NCBI GenBank assembly: GCA_947561715.1
Contig: OX387198.1
Coordinates: forward strand, 2,790,001-2,854,000
DNA length: 64,000 nucleotides
DNA from: Ascidia mentula
Lineage: Eukaryota > Chordata > Ascidiacea > Phlebobranchia > Ascidiidae
Direction of reading: 5' to 3'
Part shown: positions 24,371 through 38,723 of the stretch, piece by piece
Numbering within the stretch: the first letter of the stretch is position 1
Layout of the letters: every line of letters starts with the position of its first letter
The notes under the pieces: generated by a model
Told to the model about the DNA's origin: nothing
Seen by the model: the letters and a program-made list of their open reading frames with translations, nothing else
The model's database searches: none
Position numbers and translations under genes: made by a program

Positions 24371-25648
24371 TTTCACGGGGTATATTGTGGCCAAAGTACA
24401 CTGATGTGCAAGCGCACAACTTGTCAGGCAACCTTCACATATACGTAGGGAAACCTGTGCAGTTGGGCAATCACGCCATTCAAATCTCACTCCGACTTTC
24501 CAGGAAAAGTGGCTGGAACATTAGCCTACTGCATTATATTATGCAATGATGGTTGAATATTAACATTAATTTGTTTGATTCTGGCATCGATTTTTGCCTT
24601 TTTCACCATTCTAAGTGTTCAAAATTTGACGCCACTGTTCGACACAGGCGGTGTAAAGAAGTGTTTAGTTACCGCGCTACCGGTATGCAGTACCACAAAC
24701 ATGCCAACTCTATTGTTATTAACCAAAGTCCATAAATTAAACTACTACTGTATCTTCTACACAATAATTGTGAATTTATGGAGCCTAACATATCCGTTAT
24801 ACAAATCCTGCTTCTTCAACACCGATCTTCTCAGTTTGAATTTTTTTGAAGGTTTAGCACCAATATGCTTAAACTGACCATTGTTTCCAAACATGGAGCA
24901 TTGTTAACGAACACACGGAATTGTGACCGAACATTGCCCTCTTATGAAACTAATACCGTTTTTTATTCAATCTGAAGAGAAATAGCAAGCTACTTTTTTG
25001 TCTGTTTTTAATTTAACATGTATTCTAAACTTATGTAGGACTATTATGAAGAAATATACTATGTTTAAATACAAGAAACGTGTAATAAATAGTAGTATTA
25101 TTATTTATAGTCTACTTTTATCAAACGTTCTTGTAGCGCAAAAGAACTTGCGATCACTTGTTGGCGTTTCCTTTCCAAGTTTCACGCTTTCGTTGTGTCA
25201 CGTATTCATTTGCGCCACGTTCTTTTTTACCTTTTGTTTTTTCACCTTCCACCTGCTTAGTTAAATGTTTTGTGTCAATTTATATTTTTATTCACGAATT
25301 GTCTCGAACGCACCAGTCACAGCACGTTGATTTTATATCGCAGCGCTCCCTTCCTCTCACGTGACACGGTTGGGCCAATGACTGGCGAGATAAAAGATAA
25401 AACCGGACTAACACGAGACGCTAAGAGAAACCGAGAGACGTTTTTGCAGGTTGTGATTCGACTGTGGTATTTTTAAAGTTTTTATGAACAAGATTTTATC
25501 TAAACGGTTGTGCTGGAACAGATTTGTGGTTGGCCGTGAATGCAGCGTCCTGAGAACCGTTTATTTAAGAAGCTTAACATTTTGGTTGAAAAAAAATGTC
25601 AGGCCTTTCGCATGCGTTAGTCACCAGACTAGTTTTTCTTTTCCATAG

Positions 25649-26194
25649 AACTGAAATGGAAGAGGAAGCTATTTCGTGTATATCAACTACTACAAACTCC
25701 TCATCGCTTTGCAAGAAACGAAAACTGTCACCCTCCGTGTCTTAGGTAACAACATTTTGCTTTAATTTCATGTATGTATGTTATTAATCAACCCAATTTG
25801 CCCTGAGCCACAAAAGCATTGTCCACAACAATACACATCAAAGGGAATTAAAAGCTCAGTCACAATCTCATACTTTTTCAAACTTTGACAGTTTTGTGGC
25901 AGATACACTTAAATCTATGCCCATTTAAATATTGATAAAGAAGCACTTTGTATCAAATATCTCTGTAAAAGAGTGTTTTGTAAGTGTGTAACATAAACAC
26001 TTTTTGGTACAATGTTATTAACAGCTTCAGTTATAGTTTATAGCAGTGTTTCCCAACCGGTGGCACGCGGCGGCATTCCAGGTGGTATGAAATTATTGAA
26101 AGCATTCAACATCCTTGGAATGACAATGGTCATGTTTTGCATATCACTACAGCACAGCAATGTGCACAAACCATACCACAGAAGCAATAAACAG
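25649..26194 (+). pseudogene. Remnant of a MADF-family gene, unit 2
   Basis: 25649-25745 matches exon 4 of gene B (M-E-E-E-A-I-S-C, then C-K-K-R-K-L) but ends in TAG right at the donor. Exon 5 is present from about 25813 and is cut off around 25925. The mini-exon (26153-26194) has a stop (CAA to TAA). A hAT MITE stub is at about 26046. Confidence 0.6.
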
Positions 26195-29100
26195 GTACTT
26201 TAAAAGTTGAAAATAGTATTGTGAAGTTGGGACACTGTTAAATCATGTAAGGTTTGTTGACCTCCGGACGGTTATTTTGGGAGGTGGATTTCAAAAGTTA
26301 CCGATAAACTGTGGATAAAATCTGCCATACATTTGGGAACAACAGCAGTGTTTTGAGTCGATCCGATATCGAGCCTCCTACTGGGCTGTGATTGCCCTGT
26401 AAGGAACTACGCAGTGGGGCGACCCTGTGTTGCGAAAGCATGAAAAACTTCTTCGTCGTGACAGATGAGTCCAGATGTCATGGCTGTAAAAGCACTGCAT
26501 GAATCTTTGCACGTGTAAGCTTACACAGATTTGACTTCGTAAGCATTTAGACAGGCGCACGCACTCAGTCTGTTTTGGTCAGTCACTGCAACATGAACTA
26601 TTTGGATTTAAATTTCACAGATACTGCTTGATCAACATGGTTCCTGGCGCAGCACTACCATAGAAAATGTACGAATTGAAACAGGATGGGTCAACCAATA
26701 AATAATTTATAAATTAATAAGAATTGTTTTTTTGGCACTTAAGTTACGATAGATTTTTATTGTCATCAACGTTTCCTCCACCATCCGGTGAGACTTCCTC
26801 AGGGTTATGTCACAACAATAATGAATCAAACGTACAATAAAGTTTTAATGTCGAGATGTTGTTTTTCAGGATATGTTGGAAGACGGTGAACTATACGACA
26901 CTTGCATGTTGATATATACGGTGAATGGAGGATGCTAGTTTTCAAAATACCTTTGTGTGCTGCATTGTGGACTATTATAGTTTAAACGGTATTTACAACA
27001 AACATGTCCGAAAACGCTGGTTCGGCGTACCAGCTCCATTTCAATGCAGCAGCGACATCATGCGGAAAATGATCCACCATGCACGGTATAGTAATGAAAG
27101 ACGAAATGTAAGGAATTTTAAGGACAACAGTTACAATTGGTTCGTAGATGAAGTTACTTCAAGCCACTTTTATCGTAAAAATATCAATTCAACATCGGCG
27201 CGAAGTTGAAGTGCTTCAAAAGTATAACCAGATTCGAATAAAAAAAGGTACAATGGGCTTACGTAAAATAAATTTACATCGAAGAGCATAGCTTTTTGGT
27301 TAACGTTACAGTTTTACAATGGTGATTACGAGTAAAAAGTTGAAGAACTGTTGACAAAGTTTGTTTATGGATTTTGTTGGGTTAGTGTAGGAACTGTTGC
27401 CATGTTAGCCATCATCGTCAGTGTCCATATCAGATTCTGGGTGTGCAAGGGGATTCCCAGTGTATGTTGTGAGTTCGACGAAGGCGCGCAACTCCTTGTA
27501 TCTGAAGATCAGACTTCCATGTTCGTCTCTAATATCCACAACCAGATAGATTTCTTTACCGCGAGCAACGTAATAAGTCCGTACAGGCATATTAAAGCTT
27601 TGTTGTTACGCAGCGGTTTAACAACCTGGAAAAATCAAAGTTTTGCTTGACATAACTTATGGGAATAATTCTGCATTATTCCACCTCCAGGAAAAGAATA
27701 AACAAACAATAGAAACAAGCCCTCGTAAACCACGTGACTTAAATAGCCAACCCCCTTACAATATTCTTGTATCCTAAACCGGTCGTAGAATGAGTGGCCA
27801 AAGCGAAACGTCCGACTGGCAATAATTGCCTTCAAATACCACAAACCTATTTCATTCTCTGATATTTGCGTCATTAATTTCGTACTCTTTAACACATGCA
27901 CAGGGGGTGTTAAAATCATCCAACAGCGAAGAGCAAAGCGCTAGTTTGATCGTGACGTCATTAAGGGTACTATTCAACTCCAACAGTTCGCTTCGAAACG
28001 ACTTCCTACAACATACAATAAAACTGAAAAATCTGCTGCCTTCTTGTGGAGAACTTTATGTCAACGAATACACAATAAACAAATTTTACAATTAGCGACT
28101 CCTAAAGTTGCTTTGTTTCTTCTGCTCCAATAAAACACGTTCTTAAACTGCTACAGTTCTGTAGTAACATATCCTTAACCGGCACCCACTATATACTAAG
28201 CGACTCAGCCCGGATTCCCTTTTTCGGTTTATATTAAATACGCGATGCGGCGAAATCCGCCAGTTAGCAAATTCGCGTCAAGCGTCGAAAGATACATTAC
28301 TGAAACGTTTTTGGGTTCTGGTCCAACATGCAGGGCTCAATTACAACTCTATACCACAATCTAACTATGAATTCAAAACATGTGCTGAAAGCAACTCCGT
28401 ATCTAATTCGCTGCTGTAATCCACATTCAAACAATCTACCAGTAGTGGCGCAGTTACAAATCGCAAAGCATTTCAACAAGTGTTTCCCTATCGTTATTTC
28501 GTCAACTTGCTAATGCGTTACAACCCGACGACCGCAACAATAAAATGTCTGCTATTTGATGCAGAACGTTTCAACACCTCGCTTGTATATTAACAATAAA
28601 TATCCTGGTGATAACAACTTAATTTAAGTTATTTCATCTACACTCACAACACGCAGTTGGATAGTTTTGGTTCGCATCGAAAGCAGGCAGGTATAGCCTA
28701 TATACACCGCCACAGCGCAGGTCGGCCTTCTTTTTGCGGTTTTCGCCAAACACAAGACACAGAGCGCTAAGCGTCAAGAGCGCGACTTCGTGTCGCAAAT
28801 ATCAGTTTCGCATGAACCTCACGACAAAGAGGCCAAACTTTCATCTCCTATTTTTTTTGAATTTATTGATGAGGGTATACTGGGAAGGAATTTGCGGCAT
28901 TATGTATAAATATATGCACAAAACAGGTGTGATGCTGGACATAAAGCACACAGGACCCGGGTACGTTTCGAACAAGGTTCAAAAATGTCAGCGACACGAG
29001 CAGAGTCGATACGAGCATATGCGAGGCTGTAATCCAAACGCATGGCGTTTGACGCGTTGTTTCATGGTTAGTGTAATTCGGCGACCAAGTCTACCGACGT

Positions 29101-31323
29101 TGAGTAAACACATTGATCACGTGACGTACTGGGGTGGAATACATCACACGGGGTCGTCGGTTATGTGCTCTTCCGTTATTTTTTATTATTTTTAGATGTT
29201 TTGAGGTCTCGTGTTTGCAAGATTCTTTTCACTAAAGTTTGTAATGTTCTGCTTGTTTGTAGATGGGTTTTACCCGCTCAGTGTATTTGGCCACTCATAA
29301 CTGGAAGTTCAATTTGTCAAAAGTGAATGGAAAAACTTTCCAGGTCAAGTCCTTATGCAAGTGTTTCCAAAATTTCATGAGTAGTATAAAATAACTTTGG
29401 ACAGGTGTAGATTGCTGCAACTTCTTTTTCCAAGACGTTTGCTTTTCACCGTAAATCAGTGATTCCCAACCTTTTTGTGGTTGCGTGCCACATGGAGGTA
29501 AACAACTTCGACGACGCGTATCACCTAATTGAGAAAGTAACCTAGGGGATGACGTAACAAACATTAAGTGATCCCTTACGGTTTTTTAAAATTCAAACTA
29601 TATCCGCTAAATACGGAAAGGTTGTCGCGTACCACCTGGAATGCCGTCGCATACCACTAGTAGTGCGCGTACCACCGGTTGGGAAACACTGCCATAAATC
29701 AAACCATTCCAAACCATATTCCTTGAGCTAATGCATTGCCGACTGTTACGTCTCCAGACTATCACTGCACCTCCTTGACTGCGACGCAACAATGGTCACT
29801 GTGCGTAATAATCCATTTGTAAAATCATTGTTGTGGTTGTTGCTAAGTTCTGTTCTGTTCATTTTCGTTCGCAACGTGAGAGTATGAGGTGCTCATTGTG
29901 ACTGAATGAAATTGTTGTATTTACACCTTAATGCAAAAAGGTATTTGATAAATTGTGAAAATAAAGAACTAATTCACAAAAGTAAACAACATTGTGGTTG
30001 TTGTGACCTTGATATACCGTGGTTAGGAATTGTTGAATAGGGCGGGACGGTTTGTTTTGACGAAATATATCCGTTACTATAGCCTTTAGCTCTTGTAGGC
30101 CTGGCGCATAAGAGTCTACACTTACGTATATAACTTAATATGTGACATATATGGGTAATTGTTTTTTGAAGGCCACGAAAATAATGCTATCTGTAACGTT
30201 TGTGGGTACATAGATTTGGGCGATTCTGTTGTTTTGTGCCACGAATTTTTCGCAAGACTTGTACAATCCAGCAGCAAGAAGTAAACTCCAATGCCGCAAG
30301 TTTAATTGCCGAGTAGCAATTGACGTTCGACGCGGCGTACCATGTTGGTAATAGTAGGAAGAAATACAAATAATACCCGACCTTTGCTTCAGCTTCTATT
30401 GTTGTAAGCGGGGCGTGACGAAGCAACGGGCGATGAACGCTGTCTGACCTGACATCATTTATATGTGTTTGTATTTGACTGCACGCAGTGCTGATGCCAT
30501 TTTTTTTCTTGACAACACAATACAATATTGTTACGTAAGTCACTGATAAAAAAAGAATCACATTGATGGGCAAAATTTTGTTGACAGCGATATGTTGCCG
30601 GAATGAAAAGATGATGTTGACTCAAATCGTTTTTATTTTGCATGAAACTTTAATGAAGTTACAAAAATGTTTCGGCATCAAAAATGTTGGTCTTTTGTAC
30701 AAAATTAGAAAACCACCGGTAAGGAATGTATTCTCCACGTCGAGTGAACAATTGCCACGCCATCACGTGTAAAACAGTTTCCCAAGAAAGGCCCTGCGAG
30801 CGACGTCATTCCCGTTGGTTGGTTTGTGTGGCGTCAGAAGTCAACCTTGTGTAGAAGAAAACATGTCGCCAGACGTTCGATTGCGAAATTCAAGGCACAA
30901 CAACAAAACACTGGAAGGTAACAACAACAAAAAATGCCGAAAATATTCCGGACTTTTCCATTATGTACATTGATCTGTTCCTAATAGTATAATGTGACAA
31001 ATATCTAATGGTGACCATGCCAACCAAGCAAAGACCTCCTCTTTTTCGTGACATTCTTGTGTTTACCGTTTAGCTGTTTTACCTTAGGTTTCCTATCACA
31101 AACATTTGCCTGACGTCAACCAAAGCTCGTGAGGTTTTAGGATGGAGACTTGGGAGAGTTTCAGTTCCTTTGTGTAGTAAAACATATAGAGTGTGTTCAA
31201 TATATCATTTGATTTGATACAGTTTTGTTTGCTATTACCGTCCATTTGTGCTTTTTATATTTTATAAAAATAGGCTACAGTATTTCAAATAACAAAATTT
31301 TTGTTTAGGCCAAGTTGTTTATA
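26195..31323. other. Gene-poor part of unit 2 before gene C
   Basis: Counterpart of 8681-13957, with a hAT-type MITE at 29457-29691. The plus-strand frame at 26925-27209 (94 codons, M-E-D-A-S-F-Q-N) is longer here than in the other units but has no supported splice partners. The E-box/CRE-like stretch in front of gene C is at about 30758-30925. Confidence 0.45.
29457..29691. mobile_element. hAT-type MITE, unit 2 copy
   Basis: Same termini and the same 8-bp flanks (CCGTAAAT / CCATAAAT) as 12071-12306. It was inherited with the unit duplication. Confidence 0.8.
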
Positions 31324-34300
31324 ATGGAGCTTGCTAAGGTATTGATACCAATGGTTCGCCGTGAGCCATGCTTGTATGATTCTAAACACAAAGATTACAA
31401 AGATAAGGAATTCAAAGAAAATGTATGGCTACGAATTAGTCAAAAAACGCATCAACCAGGTTAATTCTTTTGTTACATTGGCTACTGCTTTTGTTTTCCC
31501 AACAATTATGCAAGATGTTAATTTTTTAAAAAATATTCAGTGGATGACTGCAAGGAAAGGTGGAAAAGTCTGCGTGATCGATTTTCAAAAGTAAAAAAAG
31601 CTATGGATAGAAATAAAAAAAGTGCTAAAGGTAAAACAAGAGTTTGGAAGTACTACACAGATCTACAGTTCTTACAGGGTCATTTACGACTACCAATGTA
31701 AGCTATTTAAAATTCTATTGTCTTTTGTGAGTGTATAAAATTATATCTGTTTACAGTATTGTTGATAACCCTGATTCAGACACAACTGAATTTCCTGAAA
31801 ATGGTATGTTATATCATGTGTTCAGTGACCAGATTTCGATATTTTTGCTGTCCGACGTACACGATAATTTTTCTCTCCATGTTCAATCGCAATTACAAAT
31901 CAACACCCTGTGCATAATATTAAAGATAATTTAATTACTTTTGAAATGTTTTGTAGAATCTCATGGAAATGAAATGGAAGAGGCAGATATTTCGTGTACA
32001 TCAACTACTACAAACTCCTCACCGCTTTGTAAGAAACGAAAACTGTCAACCTCAGAGTCGCAGGTAAAAAAATTTTGCTTTATTTCATGTATGTATGTTT
32101 TTATTAAACTATTTGCCCTTTTACTAGGAAAACTTTGATCACAACAATACACATTCAAAGGAATCAAAAACTCAGTCACAATCTCATTATAACTTTTCAA
32201 ACTTTGGCAATTTTGTGGCAGATACACTTCAATCTATGCCTCTTAATTCTGCCTAAAAGCAATGGCCACAATATTACAGTGTTTAGGTGCTCATTGTATG
32301 AATACTGATGAAGTTTCAGGTATGTAAGATTGTTTTTTTTTAATATTGATAAAGAAGCACTTCGTATAAATTTCTCTGTATAAGAGTGTTTTGTAAATGT
32401 GTAACATAATACACTTTTTGGTACAATGTTATTAACAGCTTCAGTTAGTTTAGTGTTTCCCAACCGGTAGTACCACTAGTGATACGCAAAAGCATTCCAG
32501 GTCGTATGCGAGCGCCTTTCCGTAATTTGCAGATTTAGTTCCAATTTAAAAAATCGCAAGTGATCTAAAAATGTTTGTTACTTCATCCCCTAGGTTACTT
32601 TGTAATTTTGACAAAGCCAAACTTAAACGTTCAAGAAAAACATTAAAACATTAAACGTTTTTCTTGAGAGTTAAATTCGGCCCAAAAAAACGAACTTTAT
32701 ACGTTCATGAAAATGTTATGAGATACCAACAATAGCATGTGACATGTATTAATAATTTCCAATACTTTGAAAGATGATAATATTTTGGGCGCAAATCTTT
32801 TCTTTTCCGTGTAATTGTGTATCACACAAATTTACAGTCTTAGCATGTACGCTCGCTAACAACATAACCTTAAAGAAATAGAAGCGATGGTGTTCAATGA
32901 AGTATTATTGTATTACCCATGCCCGGTACAGGATCGTTAATATAACTTAAAAACTACCACAAAAACTCCTGAATATTTGGTTTCGGCCAGAACCGAACTT
33001 AGGACGATTCTTTGCATCACTAGTGTAGAATGTCAGATTAAGGGAATTTTTAATATTCTAATGCGTTTTTTTTGTTTAAGGAAACACAACATCCGCTGAG
33101 GTTAACACGGATGGTGCAAAAGAAAAACATGCAGCCACCAGACTCAATCAGCAACATTATGAAGGTACAAACAACATAAACACATATTTTCATGACTAGT
33201 GTATGAAGATACTGATATATAAAGTTACAAAAATACTGTGCAACCCACAATAGCTTCAACATCCACCTAAGACAACACAGAAATCATGTATTTTCTTTTA
33301 AATGGTAAGGTAGGACTGCTTGCAGCAAAGTCTTAAGTTTGGCGATTTAAAAAAATAGCATGTTTAGTATAAAATAAGCTCTTTCTTATTTTTGTAAGAC
33401 TTACTCACAAAACTAAACAAGCGTTTTTGATGATGGTAAATAAATGTGGTCATCTGGCAATTTGTTTATATTAATGTAACTTGCCTAGGATCTTAAGTTC
33501 ACAGTTCACTGAGATCTAGATAATTGTCATTTCTTATTTAGACTTTAAAGCTACTTTTGCAAAGCTTGGTTGTAACATAGATATACATTAATTTATAGGG
33601 CTCAGAAAATAATTTGCTTTGCCAAAAAAATTCGGACGCTGTATAGGTTTTTTCATTATATTTTTTGATCTTGTAATGTTTAGATTATTTGAATAATGGT
33701 GAAAGCATTCAACGTCCTTGGAATGACCTAGAATAATAGTTATGCAAGCGTTTCTTTTCTTATCATAATCAATATAATAATTGTTGTTTAGTGTTAGTTT
33801 GCCTCTAAATATTTGTTTGTTGTATACTTTTGCCTCTAAATATTTGCTTTTCAAATGTAGACACTGCTTTGAACACTGGTAAACCTGAAAGTTACCAGAA
33901 TTTTGTCAGCAATGCTACAGAAAACTTCATGCCAGCAAATCAATCTTCAGTTAATGCTAATGTTTTACCACCACAAACAGGTATTTCACATTGCTACATT
34001 TCTATATGTACAGAAAGGACATTTTGTATCATAAGCCAAATTGAACAACGTTAAACCTTACAGTTGGTTAACATTGAAAATCATGCCAGCATAAACAAGA
34101 CATGCAAACCGGCTCATTTCGATCTGTGCTTGTTTTTTTTTGGTTTTGTGTTCACACACACAGATAATATTCCAAAAAAGGAAATTAGCTGATAAGTTTG
34201 TCTGCAAATACAGCTATGTAATTTTTCTAAAGTGTAAGATCCATCTTGATTTTAAATTTGAATTGTTTTTTTATTGATGTTTAATGCAGTTTTTACTTCA

Positions 34301-37300
34301 GTGGGCGGAAATTTAAATCTCTTGACTGGAAACGATGCCTTTACTGCAAACAACTTAACACAGCAACCACAACTTATGCAATTTCTTCCATCAACAACAG
34401 GTATTTTAAAAAATCTTGGAAATTTGGCTTGGTGGTAGAAGAAGAAATGAACAATTAAGGCTCAATTTTTGCCTTTTTCGCCATTCTAAGTTTTCGACAC
34501 AGGCGGCGGGAAACAATGTTGGGTTACCGATATTCAGTAACATGAACAGACCAATGCCATTGTCTTTAAGACCATAAATTGAATTACTTCAATAACTCAA
34601 TTATCAGTCATGCCAATCTTGCAGCATTCACATCGATCTTACTAGTTTTCTTTTTTCATTGGTGCCAGTAGAAGTCATTTAATTGCAAACTGCAAATAAT
34701 TATTTGGGGAGAAATTTGTATTTTGAGTAACTATTAAACAACAGTATTTAACTGAATAGTTATATAGTGTTGAAAACTTAATGCAGTCATCGTTTGCTAT
34801 GCTGGGATCCTCATCCAAATTAATTTTGTCTCTTTAGATGGCTAAGTAAGTGCAACCGCAAATAAATTTTTGAACAAAATCCATGTAAACATCAGCCAAC
34901 CCTTGCTTTAACGTTCAGCGAATAAGCGCGTTATGTTTAAAACTAACCATTTACCAAACACGTGGCATGGTTGCCAAACATGTTGCTTTGTTTCGAAACA
35001 AAGACCGTTTTTTGTTCAATTGGGCCTATTTAATGAGACATATCAGCCTACAACATGCAGGTTATTCTTTTGTTTTGTTGCTATTTCAACATGTATTTTA
35101 AACTTATGTAAGTACAAGAATCCTATAATGGAAATAAGCCTGGTCGTTCTCACGGCCTGAACAGTAAAGAAAAAAATCTGCATTATTCAAAGCCTTAACT
35201 TTCAAGTTCCTTATTGCCAATTTAAACCACATGCTAGATATGTATATTTTTGTGAGCCTCATCAGAGCACTTAATCTACAAGTTAATTTTTGGCAAAAGC
35301 TTAAATTATAGAAACTACTTCTATCCACATGTCATTGTATAATATTTGAAGAGTTATAAATTTCTTTTTTGTGTAGATTCTACTTTCTGTAATGGTGGAA
35401 GTTCCTATAATACTGTCACCAGTGTCCCACCCAGAAATGGTTCTTTGATTACCGCTATCCCAACACAACAACATCGGAATACTGTGCAACATCGGAATAC
35501 TGTGCAAACTTTACAAACAGGTATTAACTTGAAATTATTAAGCTTAAAGCCAAAAGTCACACAGAAATGCAAGGAAGAAATTTTCTCCAAAATGGTATAA
35601 AAATATGCAGGGAATTCATTGCAACTTTGTGACACGAAAAAAATGTTAATTCATTTGTGCAACACCTTTTTCTCATGTCTCTTTTTTCGTGTCATGCAAT
35701 GAGGCCATCAGTCCATCCTAGCAAATTTGATAATATCAAAAACTATGCGAAGAGTATTGACATAGAAAGATGTTTTTATTCCCTGTTCACCATCTTTTTT
35801 GTATTGATATGATGTAACATTTATATTGTTTCCAAATACAGAATTCAGTGCAAACCATGTTGAAATTGCCAATAACCCAACAAGCTTTAGTGAATACAAA
35901 ACAAGCAGTGATATTTCTACGAAGCAGTCGGATGCTGCAATGGTGTTGATGCAACTTTCCGGTAAGTTTTCTTGCAAATGTGACAAAATTTAACGTTCTT
36001 TTGTTTCTTTGTTTTTTTTGCACATGAATCTTTATGTGACCCTACCTAGGCCTAAATCTTTTCATTTTTTTTGAAAATCTGTAAAGTCTAGTACCGTATT
36101 TACTTGATTGTAAGCTACAACTTGTAAAGTTTTTTAACCTACTGTTTCTGCGGCGTTCAATCGAGGGCAGCTTATATTCGAGGGTGGAGGTGGCTCTGAG
36201 TTTCAATGAAATTCATGTTTAACTTGCTCTGCTTTACCAGTATGTTTTATCAAACACAGTTATCAGTGTACCTGACAATTTCAATATTAACTTTTTAACA
36301 CCGTCACAATCCAATAAATAAGGTTGTACATTTTCAAGTTTAGGGTGTAGCTTAGATTTAATTTTGTTTAATCACTTTCAAGGCACTGAGCAGCATCCAA
36401 CCACCCCTTATGATGTAACCCATAATCAGTTTTCAAGTGATGAACAGATAAATGCAGGGAAAGTTATGCAGGAACAGCAGCAAACAGGTAATAAAAACAA
36501 TTTGAAAAAACTGTATCTGTTGTTGGTAACCCCTAGGAACAGATTGCTAGCACCCCTTTTTTAAAACTACTAGTATTGAAACATGAATAAGTTGTTATGT
36601 GAGAGAAATGTAGGAATACCATTCAACAGAAATGCAAGCAATGTAAAATGCTTCAAAGAAAGCTGTTGATTATACAGTGGATACAACATTTTATAATTAA
36701 ATACCACTGTATCGGGAAAGTTCGGGAAAAATGAACATTTAGGACTTTCAAATATCACATATATCGTGACAAAAACATACATAGGTTTTACAGCACATTT
36801 GTTGTTTTATGACATCACAAATAACGGCATTGACGTGTATATTCTGTGATTTTTTACTAAACCAAATCAAATAAATTGTAAAACATTAAAAGTACGAAAT
36901 CTTAAATTTATTTTTCCAATATGTCCCCTTTTTTAAAAAAATACACGTTTACCACTCTTTAGCGCCACCCAAAAAATTCCCCCGAAACACTGACACTTTG
37001 AATAGACCGCCAGGGTATGTGATGGCGGGAGGTTGGATTTATTTATGTTTAAATTAAATAAATTGTTTTTATTTCAGATGAAAACATCGATTCAACTTTT
37101 TTGATCCAAACTTACGTGAATTTGTTGGAAAAACATAAATATTTTGAAGCAAATGAAACAAGAAACCAACTTTCAAGGTCGCTTGAAGGTCATGGGGAAA
37201 CTGCAGAAGATTTGAAAACAACTGGACATGAAAAGAGATGGGTGGGAAAATATTTGGAATCGATTTTATTTCACGATGTTGCGTCTGAACTTTATGTCAA

Positions 37301-37841
37301 ACGTGATGGATGGGAAGCGGTGAAAGGTGTGGAGGAATGTGTTGAGGGTTTGAGATGGACATGCAGAGATTTGATGAAAACATCGGATTCGAATCAAAAA
37401 CTTGAAAACAAACGAATAATTAGTGGTCATGTGATCCCACTGATGGAAACGATGAGACTCAAAATACAAAATATTCAAAACGTGGAAGAAGATATCAGAT
37501 GTGAGAAGCAAGTGTGGTGTTTGTTTGGGATTGGGTCGAGTCAACGTTCAATTGGAGATTATTCGTCGAGGGAATCAACAATTAAACTTGGACTTGAAAT
37601 GATGAGGAAACAGTTTGGTGAAAACTCAGCAAAGCATTATGTGTTCGGAAGTTTGTTACACAACCTTGGTTTTGTTTGCATGGAAACAAATCGACTGAAT
37701 GAAAGTGTGGATTTTTATAAAAAAGCAATCCAAGCTTTCAGAATGGCAACATACATAAGTGAAGATATAAGGGAGGTGTGGATTAAAATAAGTGAAAACA
37801 ATTTAAGTGAAGTTGAATCAAAACTTGCACAAAGGAAATAA
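31324..37841 (+). CDS. Gene C: second MADF-BESS-linker-TPR gene, one frame break in exon 5
   Basis: Twelve exons match gene B: 31324-31459, 31541-31697, 31757-31803, 31957-32063, 32128-32319, 33081-33164, 33861-33980, 34290-34400, 35377-35520, 35842-35961, 36383-36487, 37078-37841. The counterpart of gene B exon 19219-19326 is missing through an intron-to-intron deletion that keeps the frame. Exon 9 is 18 nt longer (in-frame direct repeat, 35472-35507). Exon 5 has lost one T, giving TAA at 32254-32256. As read, the protein stops inside the BESS-like motif after about 191 residues. The MADF domain is intact. The downstream exons, including the 254-codon TPR exon, are open with good splice sites, so the break may be recent, allelic or a sequence error. 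Confidence 0.65.
35472..35507 (+). repeat. 18-bp in-frame direct repeat in a linker exon
   Basis: CATCGGAATACTGTGCAA occurs twice in a row in gene C exon 35377-35520, adding six codons. Genes B and D have it once. Confidence 0.9.
36094..36323. mobile_element. Internally deleted copy of the CCGTATTTA MITE in gene C
   Basis: Counterpart of 18795-19110 with an internal loss. Directly after it the intron and the next exon of gene B are missing in gene C. Confidence 0.55.
37078..37841 (+). other. TPR module (last exon) of gene C
   Basis: 254 codons, frame intact. Differs from gene B at variable helix positions: L-F-G-I-G-S-S-Q-R-S-I-G-D-Y for L-H-A-I-E-L-S-Q-L-S-I-E-D-Y, and S-L-L-H-N-L-G-F-V-C-M-E for Y-L-L-N-N-L-G-V-V-Y-E-E. 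The flanking intron is nearly unchanged. Confidence 0.75.
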
Positions 37842-37995
37842 TTATGACATCACAAACACAAAATGTGTGTTTTTGTTATATATGTTTGAATTATGCATTG
37901 TTTACGTAATTTGTATCAAAATGGAAGTTAGCTTCCATGCACTTGAATTAATTTTGTGATTATTATTTTCATGTCACTAGTGATTTGTAGCTGAT

Positions 37996-38001
37996 AATAA
38001 A
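37996..38001 (+). promoter_or_regulatory. Poly(A) signal of gene C
   Basis: AATAAA about 155 bases after the stop. In gene D the same place reads AATCAA, so that signal has changed. Confidence 0.5.
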
Positions 38002-38723
38002 GAAACTAAATGATGTTGACTTCAAGATTAAGCTTCAGTAAAATCAATGCAAGGTTTTGGGTAAAAATGCAGAATCTGTTCCTTGTCAGCTTGAAGAGAA
38101 ACCAACTCTAGCCAAAGAAAGTTAGTGTCCTGGTAAGACTTCGCTTTTATCTTTAATGAAAGTAACACCATAAAAAAACTATTTGGGTATGAAAAACTTT
38201 TCAATATATTGAGTAGGAATTCTTTTTGACCTATGTCATTCAAATGTGCCATAGTTTTCAGTAGCTCATTTCATATTATTAACTTCTAGCACATGCATTT
38301 GGTGCACCCAATAATAGGTGTTATAAAAAAACTTCACAAAGTAATGAAATAAAATGGCAAACATCATGCTAAAGTGCCTATCTAACCTGCTGGAAGTTTG
38401 TGCAAATAAGTCACATTTTAAAAACAAGGTTTATACCACAAGTCGACCACATTTTAAGGCATAATTATTGTAAATAGGTTACCTTTTAATTGCCCACTTT
38501 GTAATGGTTAAAAAGGTGCATGCCAAATTTTTAATGATTTCTGGAATGTCAATGGAAAAGTGTGCCCACCCCTTCCAGGGCAGAATAACCTTACCCACCA
38601 TTCCACATGTGCAAGGTAAAAAACTTTTATGTGACCTATGCGGCCAATAGTTCCAAATTAAAGCTGGTTACTATAGTCGATTCCACTACGAATGCATGCT
38701 GATTAAAAGACTGCATTTCCATC

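Larger units (their letters stand above)
21936..25648. other. Gene-poor part of unit 2
   Basis: Counterpart of 4549-8150. It has a local 31-bp tandem duplication at 22708-22766, the exon-like block at 23227-23352 without its acceptor, and the tRNA-like repeat at 24297-24370. I see no gene. Confidence 0.5.
20924..37841 (+). repeat. Tandem repeat unit 2 (about 16.9 kb)
   Basis: Same order as unit 1: gene B 3' flank, dead first exon, gene-poor stretch, BESS/linker remnants, gene-poor stretch, MADF-TPR gene C. Long parts, including intergenic DNA, are almost base-for-base equal to unit 1, so the duplication is recent or is kept alike by conversion. Confidence 0.9.
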
